NCBI RefSeq assembly: GCF_014199205.1
Contig: NZ_JACIJD010000007.1
Span: forward strand, 1-64,000
DNA from: Muricoccus pecuniae
GTDB lineage: Bacteria; Pseudomonadota; Alphaproteobacteria; Acetobacterales; Acetobacteraceae
DNA: 64,000 nucleotides
Direction: 5' to 3'
Shown: one piece after another, positions 7,839 to 16,504 of the stretch
Layout: each line of letters opens with the position of its first letter
Position numbering within the stretch: position 1 is the stretch's first letter
Translations under genes and position numbers: made by a program
The notes under the pieces: model-generated
Databases searched by the model: none
What the model saw: the letters and a program-made list of their open reading frames with translations, nothing else
What the model was told of the DNA's origin: nothing

Positions 7839-8819
7839 TTGGCCCAGGTTGCCATCCCCGAAGCCCTTCCCTCCGCCCCGGCACGCCCGGCGACGCGGCG
7901 CGGCAGCGGGGCGGGTGACGCGGTCTTCGCCGCGCTCTGCCGCGCATCGGCAGCGCTGGTGCTCGTGCTGCTCGGCGCCATTATCATCGAGCTGTTCCTC
8001 GGGGGGCTGCCCGCCTTCCGCGCCTTCGGCACCGCCTTCCTGGCCTCCACCGAATGGGATCCGGTGCAGGACGTCTACGGCGCGGGGGTGCCGGTCTACG
8101 GCACGCTCCTGACCGCCGTGCTCGCCCTTCTCATGGCCGTGCCGCTCGCCTTCGGCATCGCCTTCTTCCTGACGGAGCTGGCGCCGGAATGGATGCGGGG
8201 GCCGGTCGGCACCGCGATCGAGCTGCTCGCCGCCGTGCCCTCGATCATCTTCGGCATGTGGGGATTCTTCGTCATCGTCCCGTTGATGGCGGGCACGATC
8301 CAGCCGGCCATCATCGACACGGTGGGAGAGCTGCCCGTGATCGGCAGCCTTTTCCAAGGGCCGCCCTTCGGCACGGGGCTTTTCACCGCGGCGCTCATCC
8401 TCGCCATCATGGTGCTGCCCTTCATCGCCGCCACGATGCGGGACGTCTTCCTGCAGGTTCCCGGCGTCTTCAAGGAGAGCGCCTATGGCCTGGGTTCCAC
8501 GCGGTGGGAGGTGATGCGGCGCGTCGTGCTGCCCTACACCCGGGTTTCCGTCGTGGGCGGCATCATGCTCGGCCTCGGCCGCGCGCTGGGCGAGACGATG
8601 GCCGTCACCTTTGTGATCGGCAACGCGAACCGGATCACCGCTTCCCTCTTCGGGCCGGGCAACACCATCGCCTCCATCGTCGCGCTGGAGTTCGGGGAGA
8701 GCGCGGCGGGCAGCCTGAAGCTCTCCTCGCTGCTCGCGCTCGGCTTCCTTCTCTTCGTCATCTCCTTCGGCGTCCTCGCGCTCTCGCGCTGGCTGCTGCG
8801 CTCGCGGCTTAAGGGCTGA
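7839..8819 (+). CDS. pstC: Phosphate ABC transporter permease PstC
   Basis: 326 aa with six predicted membrane segments, first near residues 38-60, and the binding-protein-dependent transport signature near [22 protein letters not shown] Pro/Ala/Arg-rich cytoplasmic leader of about 30 residues precedes it. The start is a TTG behind AGGAGG; an ATG 4 bases earlier shares the same ribosome site but is out of frame. PstC pairs with PstA. Confidence 0.94.
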   Translation: MAQVAIPEALPSAPARPATRRGSGAGDAVFAALCRASAALVLVLLGAIIIELFLGGLPAFRAFGTAFLASTEWDPVQDVYGAGVPVYGTLLTAVLALLMAVPLAFGIAFFLTELAPEWMRGPVGTAIELLAAVPSIIFGMWGFFVIVPLMAGTIQPAIIDTVGELPVIGSLFQGPPFGTGLFTAALILAIMVLPFIAATMRDVFLQVPGVFKESAYGLGSTRWEVMRRVVLPYTRVSVVGGIMLGLGRALGETMAVTFVIGNANRITASLFGPGNTIASIVALEFGESAAGSLKLSSLLALGFLLFVISFGVLALSRWLLRSRLKG

Positions 8820-8824
8820 AACCC

Positions 8825-9715
8825 ATGTCCGCCACCACCACCTCCTCCATCCCTGGCCGCCCGAAGGACGAGCGCGCCTCCATCGCCCTCGGGCGCCGCC
8901 GCGCGCGGACCGATGCGGTCGTCCGCTTCCTCTGCACGGCGGCGACCATCCTCGGGCTGGTCTTCCTCGCCTCCATCCTCGCGACGCTGGTGGTGAAGGG
9001 CGCGGGTGGGATCTCGCTCCGCGTCTTCACCGATGTCACGCGCCCGCCGGGCTCGGGGGGCGGGTTGCTGAACCCGATCATCGGCAGCCTCATCCAGGTC
9101 GGGCTCGCCACCCTCGTCGGCACGCCGATCGGGCTGCTCGTCGGCACCTATCTCGCGGAGTATGCGGGCGGCTCGCGCTTCGGCACCGTCGTCCGCTTCG
9201 TGTCGGACGTGCTGCTCTCCGCTCCCTCGATCCTGATCGGCCTCTTCGTCTACCAGATCCTCGTCCTGCCCTTCGGCGGCTTCTCCGGCTGGGCGGGAGT
9301 GGTGGCGCTGGCCATCATCGTGATCCCCGTAGTGGTCCGCACCACCGAGGACATGCTGCGCCTCATCCCGAACACGCTGCGCGAGGCGGTGATCGGGCTG
9401 GGCGCGCCGAAGTGGAAGATGATCGTGCTCGTCTGCTGGCGCGCGGCCCTGTCCGGCATCATCACCGGCGTGCTGCTGGCGGTGGCCCGCGTGGCCGGGG
9501 AGACGGCGCCGCTCCTCTTCACCTCGCTCGGCAACCTCAACTGGTCCCTGAGCCTCGCCCAGCCCATGTCGAGCCTGCCCATCACCATCTACTCCTATGC
9601 CGGCTCCCCCTATGAGGACTGGATCACCCTCGCCTGGACCGGTGCCCTGATCATCACCCTCGGCGTGCTCGGCCTGAACATACTGGCCCGCGCCGTCCTG
9701 CGCGCGCGCCGATAG
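8825..9715 (+). CDS. pstA: Phosphate ABC transporter permease PstA
   Basis: 296 aa, six hydrophobic segments and the coupling motif [19 protein letters not shown]. Typical PstA features include the conserved [21 protein letters not shown] segment and the C-terminal [17 protein letters not shown]. It begins 5 bp after pstC and ends 8 bp before pstB, so all are on one transcript. Confidence 0.94.
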   Translation: MSATTTSSIPGRPKDERASIALGRRRARTDAVVRFLCTAATILGLVFLASILATLVVKGAGGISLRVFTDVTRPPGSGGGLLNPIIGSLIQVGLATLVGTPIGLLVGTYLAEYAGGSRFGTVVRFVSDVLLSAPSILIGLFVYQILVLPFGGFSGWAGVVALAIIVIPVVVRTTEDMLRLIPNTLREAVIGLGAPKWKMIVLVCWRAALSGIITGVLLAVARVAGETAPLLFTSLGNLNWSLSLAQPMSSLPITIYSYAGSPYEDWITLAWTGALIITLGVLGLNILARAVLRARR

Positions 9716-9723
9716 GGAACATC

Positions 9724-10614
9724 ATGAGCCAGAACATCCCAGCCGCTGCTTCCGCCCAGGCGCCCTCCGTCCCGCCGCCCGCGCAGCAGGCCTTGCCGCC
9801 GCAGGGCGTGGTGCAGGGGAGCTTCGGCGGCATGGCGGCGCGCTCCGGGGCGCGGATCGGCCCCGCCCGGATCGCGATCCGCGACCTCAATTTCTACTAC
9901 GGCACGAACAAGGCCCTGAAGGGCATCGGCCTCGACCTCCCGGACCGGCAGGTGACGGGGATGATCGGTCCCTCGGGCTGCGGCAAGTCCACGCTGCTGC
10001 GCGTGCTGAACCGCATGTACAGCCTCTATCCCGGCCAGCGCGCCGAGGGCGAGGTGATGCTGGACGGGCAGAACATCATCCATCCCGACCAGGACCTGAA
10101 CGCCCTGCGCGCGAAGGTGGGCATGGTCTTCCAGAAGCCCACGCCCTTCCCGATGACGATCCATGAGAACATCGCCTTCGGCATCCGCCTGCACGAGAAG
10201 CTCTCCCGCGCGGAGATGGAGGAGCGGGTGGAGTGGGCGCTGACCCGCGCCGCCCTCTGGCCCGAGGTGAAGGACCGGCTGCACTCCTCGGCGATGGGCC
10301 TCTCGGGCGGGCAGCAGCAGCGGCTCTGCATCGCGCGCACGATCGCCGTGCGCCCGGACGTGATCCTGTTCGACGAGCCGACCTCCGCGCTCGACCCCAT
10401 CAGCACCCTCAAGATCGAGGAGCTGATCGACGAGCTGAAGCGCGATTTCACCATCGCGATCGTCACGCACAACATGCAGCAGGCCGCGCGCTGCGCCGAC
10501 CAGGTCGCCTTCTTCTACCTCGGCGAGCTGGTGGAGGTGGCGCCGGCCGCCGAGCTGTTCACCGCGCCGCGGCAGAAGCGCACGCAGGAATACATCACCG
10601 GCCGCTTCGGCTGA
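9724..10614 (+). CDS. pstB: Phosphate ABC transporter ATPase PstB
   Basis: 296 aa. Walker [10 protein letters not shown] at residues 82-90, ABC signature LSGGQ at 193-197, Walker B VILFDEP at 213-219, and the H-loop in [14 protein letters not shown]. The family phrase [13 protein letters not shown] follows Walker A. An N-terminal extension of about 45 residues, rich in Ala/Pro/Gln, precedes the domain and is absent from most PstB proteins (about 255 aa). Confidence 0.95.
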   Translation: MSQNIPAAASAQAPSVPPPAQQALPPQGVVQGSFGGMAARSGARIGPARIAIRDLNFYYGTNKALKGIGLDLPDRQVTGMIGPSGCGKSTLLRVLNRMYSLYPGQRAEGEVMLDGQNIIHPDQDLNALRAKVGMVFQKPTPFPMTIHENIAFGIRLHEKLSRAEMEERVEWALTRAALWPEVKDRLHSSAMGLSGGQQQRLCIARTIAVRPDVILFDEPTSALDPISTLKIEELIDELKRDFTIAIVTHNMQQAARCADQVAFFYLGELVEVAPAAELFTAPRQKRTQEYITGRFG

Positions 10615-10630
10615 GCGGGAGGCGAGAAGG

Positions 10631-11344
10631 ATGGACCATATCGTGAAGTCCTATGAGGAAGAGCTCCGCCGCCTGCGGGAGCTGATCGCCCGGATGGGCG
10701 GGCTGGCCGAGCGGCAGGTGGCCGACTGCGCCTATGCCCTGGTGCGGCGCGATGCCGAGATGGCCGGGGAGGTGGTGGGCCGGGACGCCCCGATCGACGC
10801 GCTGGAGCGCGAGGTCGACTCCTTCTGCGTGCGCCTCCTCGCGCTGCGGCAGCCCATGGCGAGCGACCTCCGCTTCATCGTGGCCGCGCTGAAGATCAGC
10901 CAGGACATCGAGCGGATCGGCGACTACGCCCGCAACGTCGCCAAGCGCGCCATCATCGTCTCCGGCCAGCCCTTCATGGGGGGCGTGAATGGCTTCCAGT
11001 GGCTCGCCCAGCTCGTGCAGCGCAACCTCAAGGACAGCATCGACGCCTTCGTGCGGGACGATGCCGACCTGGCCGAGCGCGTCTGGGCCGCCGATGCGCC
11101 GGTGGACGACATCTACACCGGCATCTTCCGCGAGATGCTGACGCATATGATGGAGGATCCCCGCAACATCACGGCCTGCACGCACATGCTCTTCATCGCG
11201 AAGAACTTCGAGCGGATCGGCGACCACGCGACGAACATCGCGGAGACCGTGCACTACGCCGTGCGGGGCGCGGTGCTGCCGGAGGACCGGCCCAAGGCCG
11301 ACATCTCGGCCGAGGTGCCCCCCTATCTCGGGCCGACGGCATGA
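10631..11344 (+). CDS. phoU: Phosphate transport regulator PhoU
   Basis: 237 aa made of two three-helix repeats (about residues 15-110 and 120-215), each with the metal-binding motif of the family (e.g. ISQDIERIGDYARNVAK and IAKNFERIGDHATNIAE). PhoU links Pst transport activity to the Pho sensor kinase and keeps PhoB inactive in phosphate excess. Its stop overlaps the phoB start (ATGA). Confidence 0.95.
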   Translation: MDHIVKSYEEELRRLRELIARMGGLAERQVADCAYALVRRDAEMAGEVVGRDAPIDALEREVDSFCVRLLALRQPMASDLRFIVAALKISQDIERIGDYARNVAKRAIIVSGQPFMGGVNGFQWLAQLVQRNLKDSIDAFVRDDADLAERVWAADAPVDDIYTGIFREMLTHMMEDPRNITACTHMLFIAKNFERIGDHATNIAETVHYAVRGAVLPEDRPKADISAEVPPYLGPTA

Positions 11345-12057
11345 GGATCGGCAGCCTCCCCGACAACCAGCGCCCGACCATCCTGGTGGTGGAGGACGAG
11401 GCGCCGCTGCTGACGCTGCTTCGCTACAACCTGGAAAAGCAGGGCTTCCGGGTGGAGGAGGCGACGGACGGCCCCGAGGCGCTGATCCGGGTTGCGGAGT
11501 CCAAGCCCGACCTCATGCTGCTGGACTGGATGCTGCCCGCCATGTCCGGCCTCGAGGTCTGCCGCCAGCTCCGGCGCCGGGCCGACACGCGCGACCTGCC
11601 CATCATCATGGTCACCGCCCGCACCGAGGAGGCGGACGCCGTCCGCGCCCTGGACACCGGGGCGGACGACCATATCGGCAAGCCGTTCACCATCGAGGCA
11701 CTTCTGGCGCGGATTCGCGCCGTGATGCGCCGCGCGACCGGGCCGACGCCGAAAGGGGTGCTGTCCTGGCAGGATATCGCGATGGACCAGGACGCGCACC
11801 GCGTGACGCGCGGCGGCCGCACCCTCCATCTCGGGCCGACGGAGTACCGCCTGCTGGAGTTCTTCCTCCAGCACCCCGGGCGTGTCTTCTCGCGCGAGCA
11901 GTTGCTGGATGCCGTCTGGGGGCGCGACATCCATGTGGAGTTGCGCACGGTGGACGTGCATATCCGCCGCCTCCGGAAGGCGGTGAACGGTGACCACGAC
12001 ACGGATGTGATCCGCACGGTCCGCAGCGCCGGTTACGCGCTGGACACGGAGAGCTAG
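11341..12057 (+). CDS. phoB: Phosphate regulon response regulator PhoB
   Basis: 238 aa. Receiver domain with acidic pocket E18/D19, phospho-acceptor D62 (LLDWMLP), T92 and K114; the loop reads ADDHIGKPF where ADDYxTKPF is more usual. The C-terminal OmpR/PhoB winged helix includes LGPTEYRLLEFFLQHPGRVFSREQLLD and RTVDVHIRRLRKA. It should bind the Pho boxes at 6642 and 49109. Encoded directly after phoU with a 4-bp overlap. No phoR follows; the cognate kinase must lie elsewhere. Confidence 0.93.
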   Translation: MRIGSLPDNQRPTILVVEDEAPLLTLLRYNLEKQGFRVEEATDGPEALIRVAESKPDLMLLDWMLPAMSGLEVCRQLRRRADTRDLPIIMVTARTEEADAVRALDTGADDHIGKPFTIEALLARIRAVMRRATGPTPKGVLSWQDIAMDQDAHRVTRGGRTLHLGPTEYRLLEFFLQHPGRVFSREQLLDAVWGRDIHVELRTVDVHIRRLRKAVNGDHDTDVIRTVRSAGYALDTES

Positions 12058-12158
12058 TCCGGCCGCCTCACGCTCCGCGCTTTCGACAGGGAGTGGCTGC
12101 CCAGCTCCCGGGTAGTCCGGCCTGGGCCGAGGACGAGCCCGGCGCTCGCATCAGCACC

Positions 12159-12177
12159 GCGCCGCTACGGCGCTTTT
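12159..12177 (+). terminator. Possible terminator after phoB
   Basis: A 6-bp GC stem (gcgccg/cggcgc) with a 3-nt loop is followed by TTTT, about 100 bases after the phoB stop. The stem is short, but base pattern and position fit a Rho-independent terminator. Confidence 0.5.
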
Positions 12178-12295
12178 GCCACTGCCGGCAGCCGGGATGG
12201 GCCTACCCGCCCGGAAGCGGGAAAAGCGGCCGCGCCCCATCCGCAGTCCGCGGAGAGCCTTTCAGGCACTTCCCCTGTGCTAGAGACTTGGAAAG

Positions 12296-12326
12296 GAACG
12301 ATGCTTCCCGCCCTGGCGCATCGTTC
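12296..12326. promoter_or_regulatory. 9-bp inverted repeat, possible operator or attenuator
   Basis: GAACGATGC (12296-12304) and GCATCGTTC (12318-12326) are perfect inverted repeats around a 13-base spacer, about 105 bp before the hotdog-fold gene. No regulator gene lies beside it. Confidence 0.4.
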
Positions 12327-12431
12327 GACTTGACAAACTGCAACTTTCGGGACGCAGCCCTCATTTTTGAGGATGTCAGGGATCGCGCCATCGTGAATAA
12401 TTGTGGGGAAACCTCGTAGGGTAACCGCGTC

Positions 12432-12977
12432 ATGCCCGACCGACTCTCCTCCCTCGTGACGGCGATATGCGCGAGGGACGGCGTGGGCGTTCCCCAGGGC
12501 ATCGCGGGCTCCAACGACAACTTCCTCCAGATGGATGAGGCCGGGCAGGCCTTCGCCTTCCCGCCGGAACCGTGCTGGGAGGGGCCAGGAGCGATCCTCA
12601 CCCTCGGCATGCAGGACGGGCGGCACGGGCTGGGGGCGGTCCGTGCCGTCTCGGCCGTGGACGGCACGGGCGGCACGGCCGAGGACCTCGAGGTCGTCCT
12701 GCGCCTGCTCGCCCATTACGGCCTCTGGCTCGGGTTCCAGGGGAGGGCGGAGGCCGTGCGGCCCGGGCGGCTGCGGCGCATGCCCGTGGTCGTCGGCGAA
12801 ACCGGGCGGATCGAGTACCGTCTCGACCTCCGGCGGATCGCCCGCGGGGGGCAGCGCCTCTCGGCCGATGCCACGATCCTGCTCGACGGCCGCCCCGTCG
12901 CCCTGCTGGACAACCTCTGCATCGTCTTCCGCCCCCTTCACGGGGGAGGCGCGGGGCGGCGGCGCCTGGGGGGATAG
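12432..12977 (+). CDS. Hotdog-fold protein, FabA-like (tentative)
   Basis: 181 aa. Residues about 30-170 look like a single hotdog domain: a mostly beta C-terminal half with IEYRLDLRRIARGGQRLSADATILLDG, the alternating pattern seen in 3-hydroxyacyl-ACP dehydratase (FabA/FabZ) and acyl-thioesterase relatives. The usual FabA active-site His/Asp pair cannot be assigned with confidence, so the reaction is unknown. It sits 94 bp before the RraA-like gene on the same strand and may open that cluster or be separate. Confidence 0.5.
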   Translation: MPDRLSSLVTAICARDGVGVPQGIAGSNDNFLQMDEAGQAFAFPPEPCWEGPGAILTLGMQDGRHGLGAVRAVSAVDGTGGTAEDLEVVLRLLAHYGLWLGFQGRAEAVRPGRLRRMPVVVGETGRIEYRLDLRRIARGGQRLSADATILLDGRPVALLDNLCIVFRPLHGGGAGRRRLGG

Positions 12978-13071
12978 CTCGTCCGGGTTTGCCCTCCGCC
13001 TCTCGCCCGGCGATGCTGGGGCCTCGCGCCGAGCCCGGAGGGGCTTCCCGCGGGAGGAGCCAGGAGAAAGC

Positions 13072-13779
13072 ATGCCCGAATATCCCTTTACCGCCGCGGA
13101 TCTCGAGGCCCTTCGCGCCTGGGACACGCCGACGATCTGCAACGCCCTGGAGATGGTCGCCCCCCATCGGCGCGGGCACGGCTTCACCCTCCGCCCGCTC
13201 GTGCCGGCCTCGACCACTCTGCCGCCGATCTGCGGCCTCGCGCGCACGGGCACCATCCGCGCCGCCGCGCCCTCGGGCCGGGCAAAGGAGGTGGACCGCG
13301 CCGCCCGCATCGGCTGGTACGAGTATGTCGCCGACGCCGCCATGCCGAGCGTGGTGGTGCTCCAGGACCTCGACGACACGCCGGGCACCGGCGCCTTCTG
13401 GGGCGAGGTGAACACGAACGTCCACAAGGCGATCGGGGCGCTGGGCTGCGTGACCAACGGCTCGATCCGCGACCTCGACATGCTGGCGACGGGGTTCCAG
13501 CTCATCGCCGGCGCGGTGAACCCTTCCCACGCCTATGTCCACATCGTGCAGTACGGGCAGGAGGTCTCGGTGCACGGCATGGCCTGCCACCATGACGCGG
13601 TGGTGCATGCGGACCGCCACGGGGCGGTGGTGATCCCGCACGACGCGGTTACAAAGATCCCGGCGGCAATCGAGCTCCTCTCCCGCCGGGAGAAGGTGAT
13701 CCTCGACCTCTGCGCCTCCCGCGACTTCACGGTGGCGGCGCTGCGCGAGGCGCTCGCCCGGGCGGATGAGATCCATTGA
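13072..13779 (+). CDS. RraA-family aldolase/decarboxylase-like protein
   Basis: 235 aa, RraA/dimethylmenaquinone methyltransferase fold. The active-site run GEVNTNVHKAIGALG then GSIRDLDML includes the Arg-Asp pair that binds Mg and substrate in HMG/CHA aldolases, so it is more likely a lyase for a 4-hydroxy-2-oxo acid or oxaloacetate than an RNase E regulator. The ATG at 13072 follows a CAGGAG site. It lies next to a class II aldolase, amidohydrolases and an ABC importer, which points to catabolism. Confidence 0.75.
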   Translation: MPEYPFTAADLEALRAWDTPTICNALEMVAPHRRGHGFTLRPLVPASTTLPPICGLARTGTIRAAAPSGRAKEVDRAARIGWYEYVADAAMPSVVVLQDLDDTPGTGAFWGEVNTNVHKAIGALGCVTNGSIRDLDMLATGFQLIAGAVNPSHAYVHIVQYGQEVSVHGMACHHDAVVHADRHGAVVIPHDAVTKIPAAIELLSRREKVILDLCASRDFTVAALREALARADEIH

Positions 13780-14002
13780 GCGAGGTCGCGTCCCTCGTTC
13801 TTACCCCGGCGGCCGTCTGCGGGCTGAACCTGCCAATGAAGGGTCCGAAGTGGATCCTCCGCAAGCCGGCCTGACCGGCCGGGAGGAGGGGAGGGCGCCC
13901 GGCCCCCGGGCCGCGCCCGATGGGCCGGGTGCGCCCAATCCGAGGGCAGGCTGCGCACCGGACGGGCCGCTCGCGTTCCCGGCCACGCCTTGGGCTGGCG
14001 AA

Positions 14003-14015
14003 GATATACGATATC
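14003..14015. promoter_or_regulatory. Palindrome upstream of the catabolic operon
   Basis: GATAT-ACG-ATATC is a perfect 5-3-5 inverted repeat in an AT-rich island of an otherwise GC-rich 292-bp gap, about 57 bp before the class II aldolase start. A TTGACG hexamer follows at 14020. Its form resembles operators of FCD-type GntR regulators, but no regulator is encoded alongside. Confidence 0.45.
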
Positions 14016-14071
14016 CGGGTTGACGGCCTGCCGTGCCGGGGGAACCATCCTCGGGCACGGAGGACCCCGCG

Positions 14072-14866
14072 ATGAACGTCTCCACCAAGCCGGGCCTGGG
14101 CGGGGCCGGCGATGCGCCCGCCGGCATGAGCGCCGAGGAATGGTCGATCCGCTGCGACCTCGCGGCGCTCTACCGGCTGGTGGCTCACCACCGGATGACG
14201 GACCTCATCTACACCCACATCTCAGCGCGCATCCCGGGGCCGGAGCACCACTTCCTCATCAACCGCTACGGCGTGCTCTTCCACGAGATGCGCGCGAGCG
14301 ACCTGGTGAAGATCGACCTCGACGGCAACGTGCTCGAGGACGAGCCCGCCTCCCGCAAGGTGAACGCGGCCGGCTTCACCATCCACTCCGCCATCCACAT
14401 GGCGCGGGAGGATCTGAGCTGCGTGGTCCACACCCACACCGCCGCAGGGATCGCGGTGTCCTGCCAGAAGCACGGGCTGCTGCCAATCAGCCAGCACGCG
14501 CTGAAGTTCTACGGCCACCTCTCCTATCACGGCTATGAGGGCATCGCGCTCGACCTGGACGAGCGGGAGCGGCTGATCGCGGATCTCGGCCCCACCAACA
14601 AGGCGATGATCCTCCTGAACCACGGGCTGCTGGTGGGCGGCCGCACCATCCCCGAGGCCTGGAACGCCATCTACTACCTCGAGCGCGCCTGCCAGGCGCA
14701 GGTGGCCGCGCTGGCCGGCGGCGCCGAGCTGGTCTTCCCGCCCGAGGAGGTCAGGCTGAAGACCGCCGCCCAGTTCAACAGCCCGACGAGCCTCGCCCAT
14801 GCCCAGTTCTCCTGGGAATCCTCCCTCGCGCTGATCGAGGGGCAGGGGAGGGACTGGCGGTCTTGA
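14072..14866 (+). CDS. Class II aldolase/adducin family protein
   Basis: 264 aa. Class II aldolase fold with zinc-binding histidines in VVHTHTAAG and LLNHGLLVGG, plus the family segment YTHISARIPG and ...HFLINRYGVLFHEM. The ATG at 14072 is preferred because GGAGG lies 8 bases upstream; 14033 adds 13 residues without support. The FucA/AraD relatives cleave or epimerise sugar phosphates, while a subgroup of this type acts on non-phosphorylated hydroxy acids. It begins the tightly spaced transport operon, overlapping the next gene by 4 bp. Confidence 0.85.
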   Translation: MNVSTKPGLGGAGDAPAGMSAEEWSIRCDLAALYRLVAHHRMTDLIYTHISARIPGPEHHFLINRYGVLFHEMRASDLVKIDLDGNVLEDEPASRKVNAAGFTIHSAIHMAREDLSCVVHTHTAAGIAVSCQKHGLLPISQHALKFYGHLSYHGYEGIALDLDERERLIADLGPTNKAMILLNHGLLVGGRTIPEAWNAIYYLERACQAQVAALAGGAELVFPPEEVRLKTAAQFNSPTSLAHAQFSWESSLALIEGQGRDWRS

Positions 14867-16500
14867 GCGCGCCTCTTCTCATCACCGGCGGCCGCATCTT
14901 CCGCGGCCTCTCCGGCGGCTTCGCCGAGGCCCTGCTGGTCCAGGACGGGCGCGTGGCCGCGGTCGGCCCGGCGGAGGAGGTGGAGAGGGCCGCGCCGAAC
15001 GGCGCGCGGCGGGTGGACCTTGCGGGGCGGGTGGCGATCCCGGCCTTCAACGAGGCCCATATGCACCTCCTCCCCTACGGCCTTGCCCTCTCGCAGGTGA
15101 ACCTGCGCGCCGAGCAGGTGACGACGCTGGACGAGTTGCTGCGCCGCGTGGGCGAGGCGGCGCGGAAGGTCCCGAAGGGCGCCTGGGTGCTCGGCCGCGG
15201 CTACGACCACGGCGCGCTCGATGTCGGCCGGCACCCCACGGCGGAGGAGCTGGACCGGGTTTCGCCGGACAATCCCGTCCATATCGTGCGCACCTGCGGC
15301 CACATGTCCGTCGCCAACACCGCCGCCATCAGGGCCGCGGGCGTCGGCCACAACACGCCGGACCCCGAGGGCGGGGCGATCGAGCGGCGCGGCGGAGAGC
15401 TCACCGGCCTGTTCCAGGAACGGGCCATGCGGCTGGTGGTGGACTCCATCCCGCTGCCGAGCGAGGACGCGATGGTGGCCGCGATCGAGGCGGCGGGGCA
15501 CGACCTCGCGGCCCGCGGCTTCGCCAGCGCCTCCGACATGAATGTCGGCATGACCGCGGGGCTGAACGAGATCGCCGCCTACCGCCGCGCGCTGGCCGAA
15601 GGGCGCCTCATCCAGCGCATGTGGCAGGTCCTGGCCGGCAATCCCGAGGGCATCGCCGAAGCCGCCTGGAACGAGGGGCTTCGCCCGGACCACACGCATG
15701 ACATGCTCGCCTGGGGCGCCGTGAAGGTCTTCGGGGACGGGTCGGCCGGTGGCCTGACCGCCGCTTTCTTCGAGCCCTATCTGGAGAGCGCCGGGGGCGG
15801 GACGGGGATGTTCATGTTCCCCGACGAGACGATCCACCGCCTCCTCGCCCTCTACCACCGCCAGGGTTGGCAGCTCGACATCCACGCCATCGGCGATGCC
15901 GCAATCGAGCAGGTGCTGGTGGGGATGGAGAAGGCGGACACGGAGGAGGCGCCGCTCGCCGGCCGCCGCCACCGGATCGAGCATTGCGGCTTCCTCAACG
16001 CGGGCCAGCGCGCGCGCATGAAGGCGCACGGCATCATCCCCGTGCCGCAGCCCTCCTTCATGTACGAGTTCGGCGATCTCTACGTCCGCAATCTCGGCCA
16101 GGCGCGGGCCGAGGCCGCCTATCCCATGCGGACCTGGCTGGAGGAGGGGCACAATCCCGCCGCCTCCACCGACTGCCCCGTCTGCTCGGTGGACCCCTTC
16201 GCGAATCTCTTCACCATGGTCACGCGCCGGACGAACAAGGGGACGGTGCTGGGGCCGGAGGAAGCGCTGACGATGGAGCAGGCCGTCCACTGCTACACCT
16301 GGTGCGGGGCGCACTCGCAGTTCGCCGAGGGCCGGCGCGGCACGCTGGAGCCGGGGATGCAGGCCGACATCGCCGTGCTGTCGCGCGATATCTTCGCCAT
16401 CCCGCCCGAGGAACTGCTGGCGGTCGAGGCCGACCTCACCCTGCGCGGCGGCGAGCCGATCTTCGACCGGCACGGCGCCCTGCGCGCTGCGGCGGCCTGA
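14863..16500 (+). CDS. Amidohydrolase family 3 (YtcJ-like)
   Basis: 545 aa, metal-dependent amidohydrolase. HxH motif in NEAHMHLLPYG, later His in IDIHAIGDA-like LDIHAIGDAAIEQ and RIEHCGFL, and the catalytic Asp in STDCPVCSVDPF. Closest by pattern to the YtcJ/NfdA group, which hydrolyses N-substituted formamides or related amides; the substrate cannot be read from sequence. TTG start overlapping the aldolase stop (TTGA), implying translational coupling. Confidence 0.85.
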   Translation: MSAPLLITGGRIFRGLSGGFAEALLVQDGRVAAVGPAEEVERAAPNGARRVDLAGRVAIPAFNEAHMHLLPYGLALSQVNLRAEQVTTLDELLRRVGEAARKVPKGAWVLGRGYDHGALDVGRHPTAEELDRVSPDNPVHIVRTCGHMSVANTAAIRAAGVGHNTPDPEGGAIERRGGELTGLFQERAMRLVVDSIPLPSEDAMVAAIEAAGHDLAARGFASASDMNVGMTAGLNEIAAYRRALAEGRLIQRMWQVLAGNPEGIAEAAWNEGLRPDHTHDMLAWGAVKVFGDGSAGGLTAAFFEPYLESAGGGTGMFMFPDETIHRLLALYHRQGWQLDIHAIGDAAIEQVLVGMEKADTEEAPLAGRRHRIEHCGFLNAGQRARMKAHGIIPVPQPSFMYEFGDLYVRNLGQARAEAAYPMRTWLEEGHNPAASTDCPVCSVDPFANLFTMVTRRTNKGTVLGPEEALTMEQAVHCYTWCGAHSQFAEGRRGTLEPGMQADIAVLSRDIFAIPPEELLAVEADLTLRGGEPIFDRHGALRAAAA

Positions 16501-16504
16501 CGGG

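Larger units (their letters stand above)
12058..12431. other. Intergenic region, 374 bp
   Basis: No convincing gene. It holds a likely phoB terminator (12159-12177), an AT-richer stretch and a 9-bp inverted repeat at 12296-12326. The short plus-strand frame 12093-12419 has no ribosome site and no recognisable protein pattern. Confidence 0.5.

Noticed and set aside
12295-12325. EcfG promoter GGAAC...CGTT
   Set aside because: The spacer is 22 bases; functional sites have 16-17.
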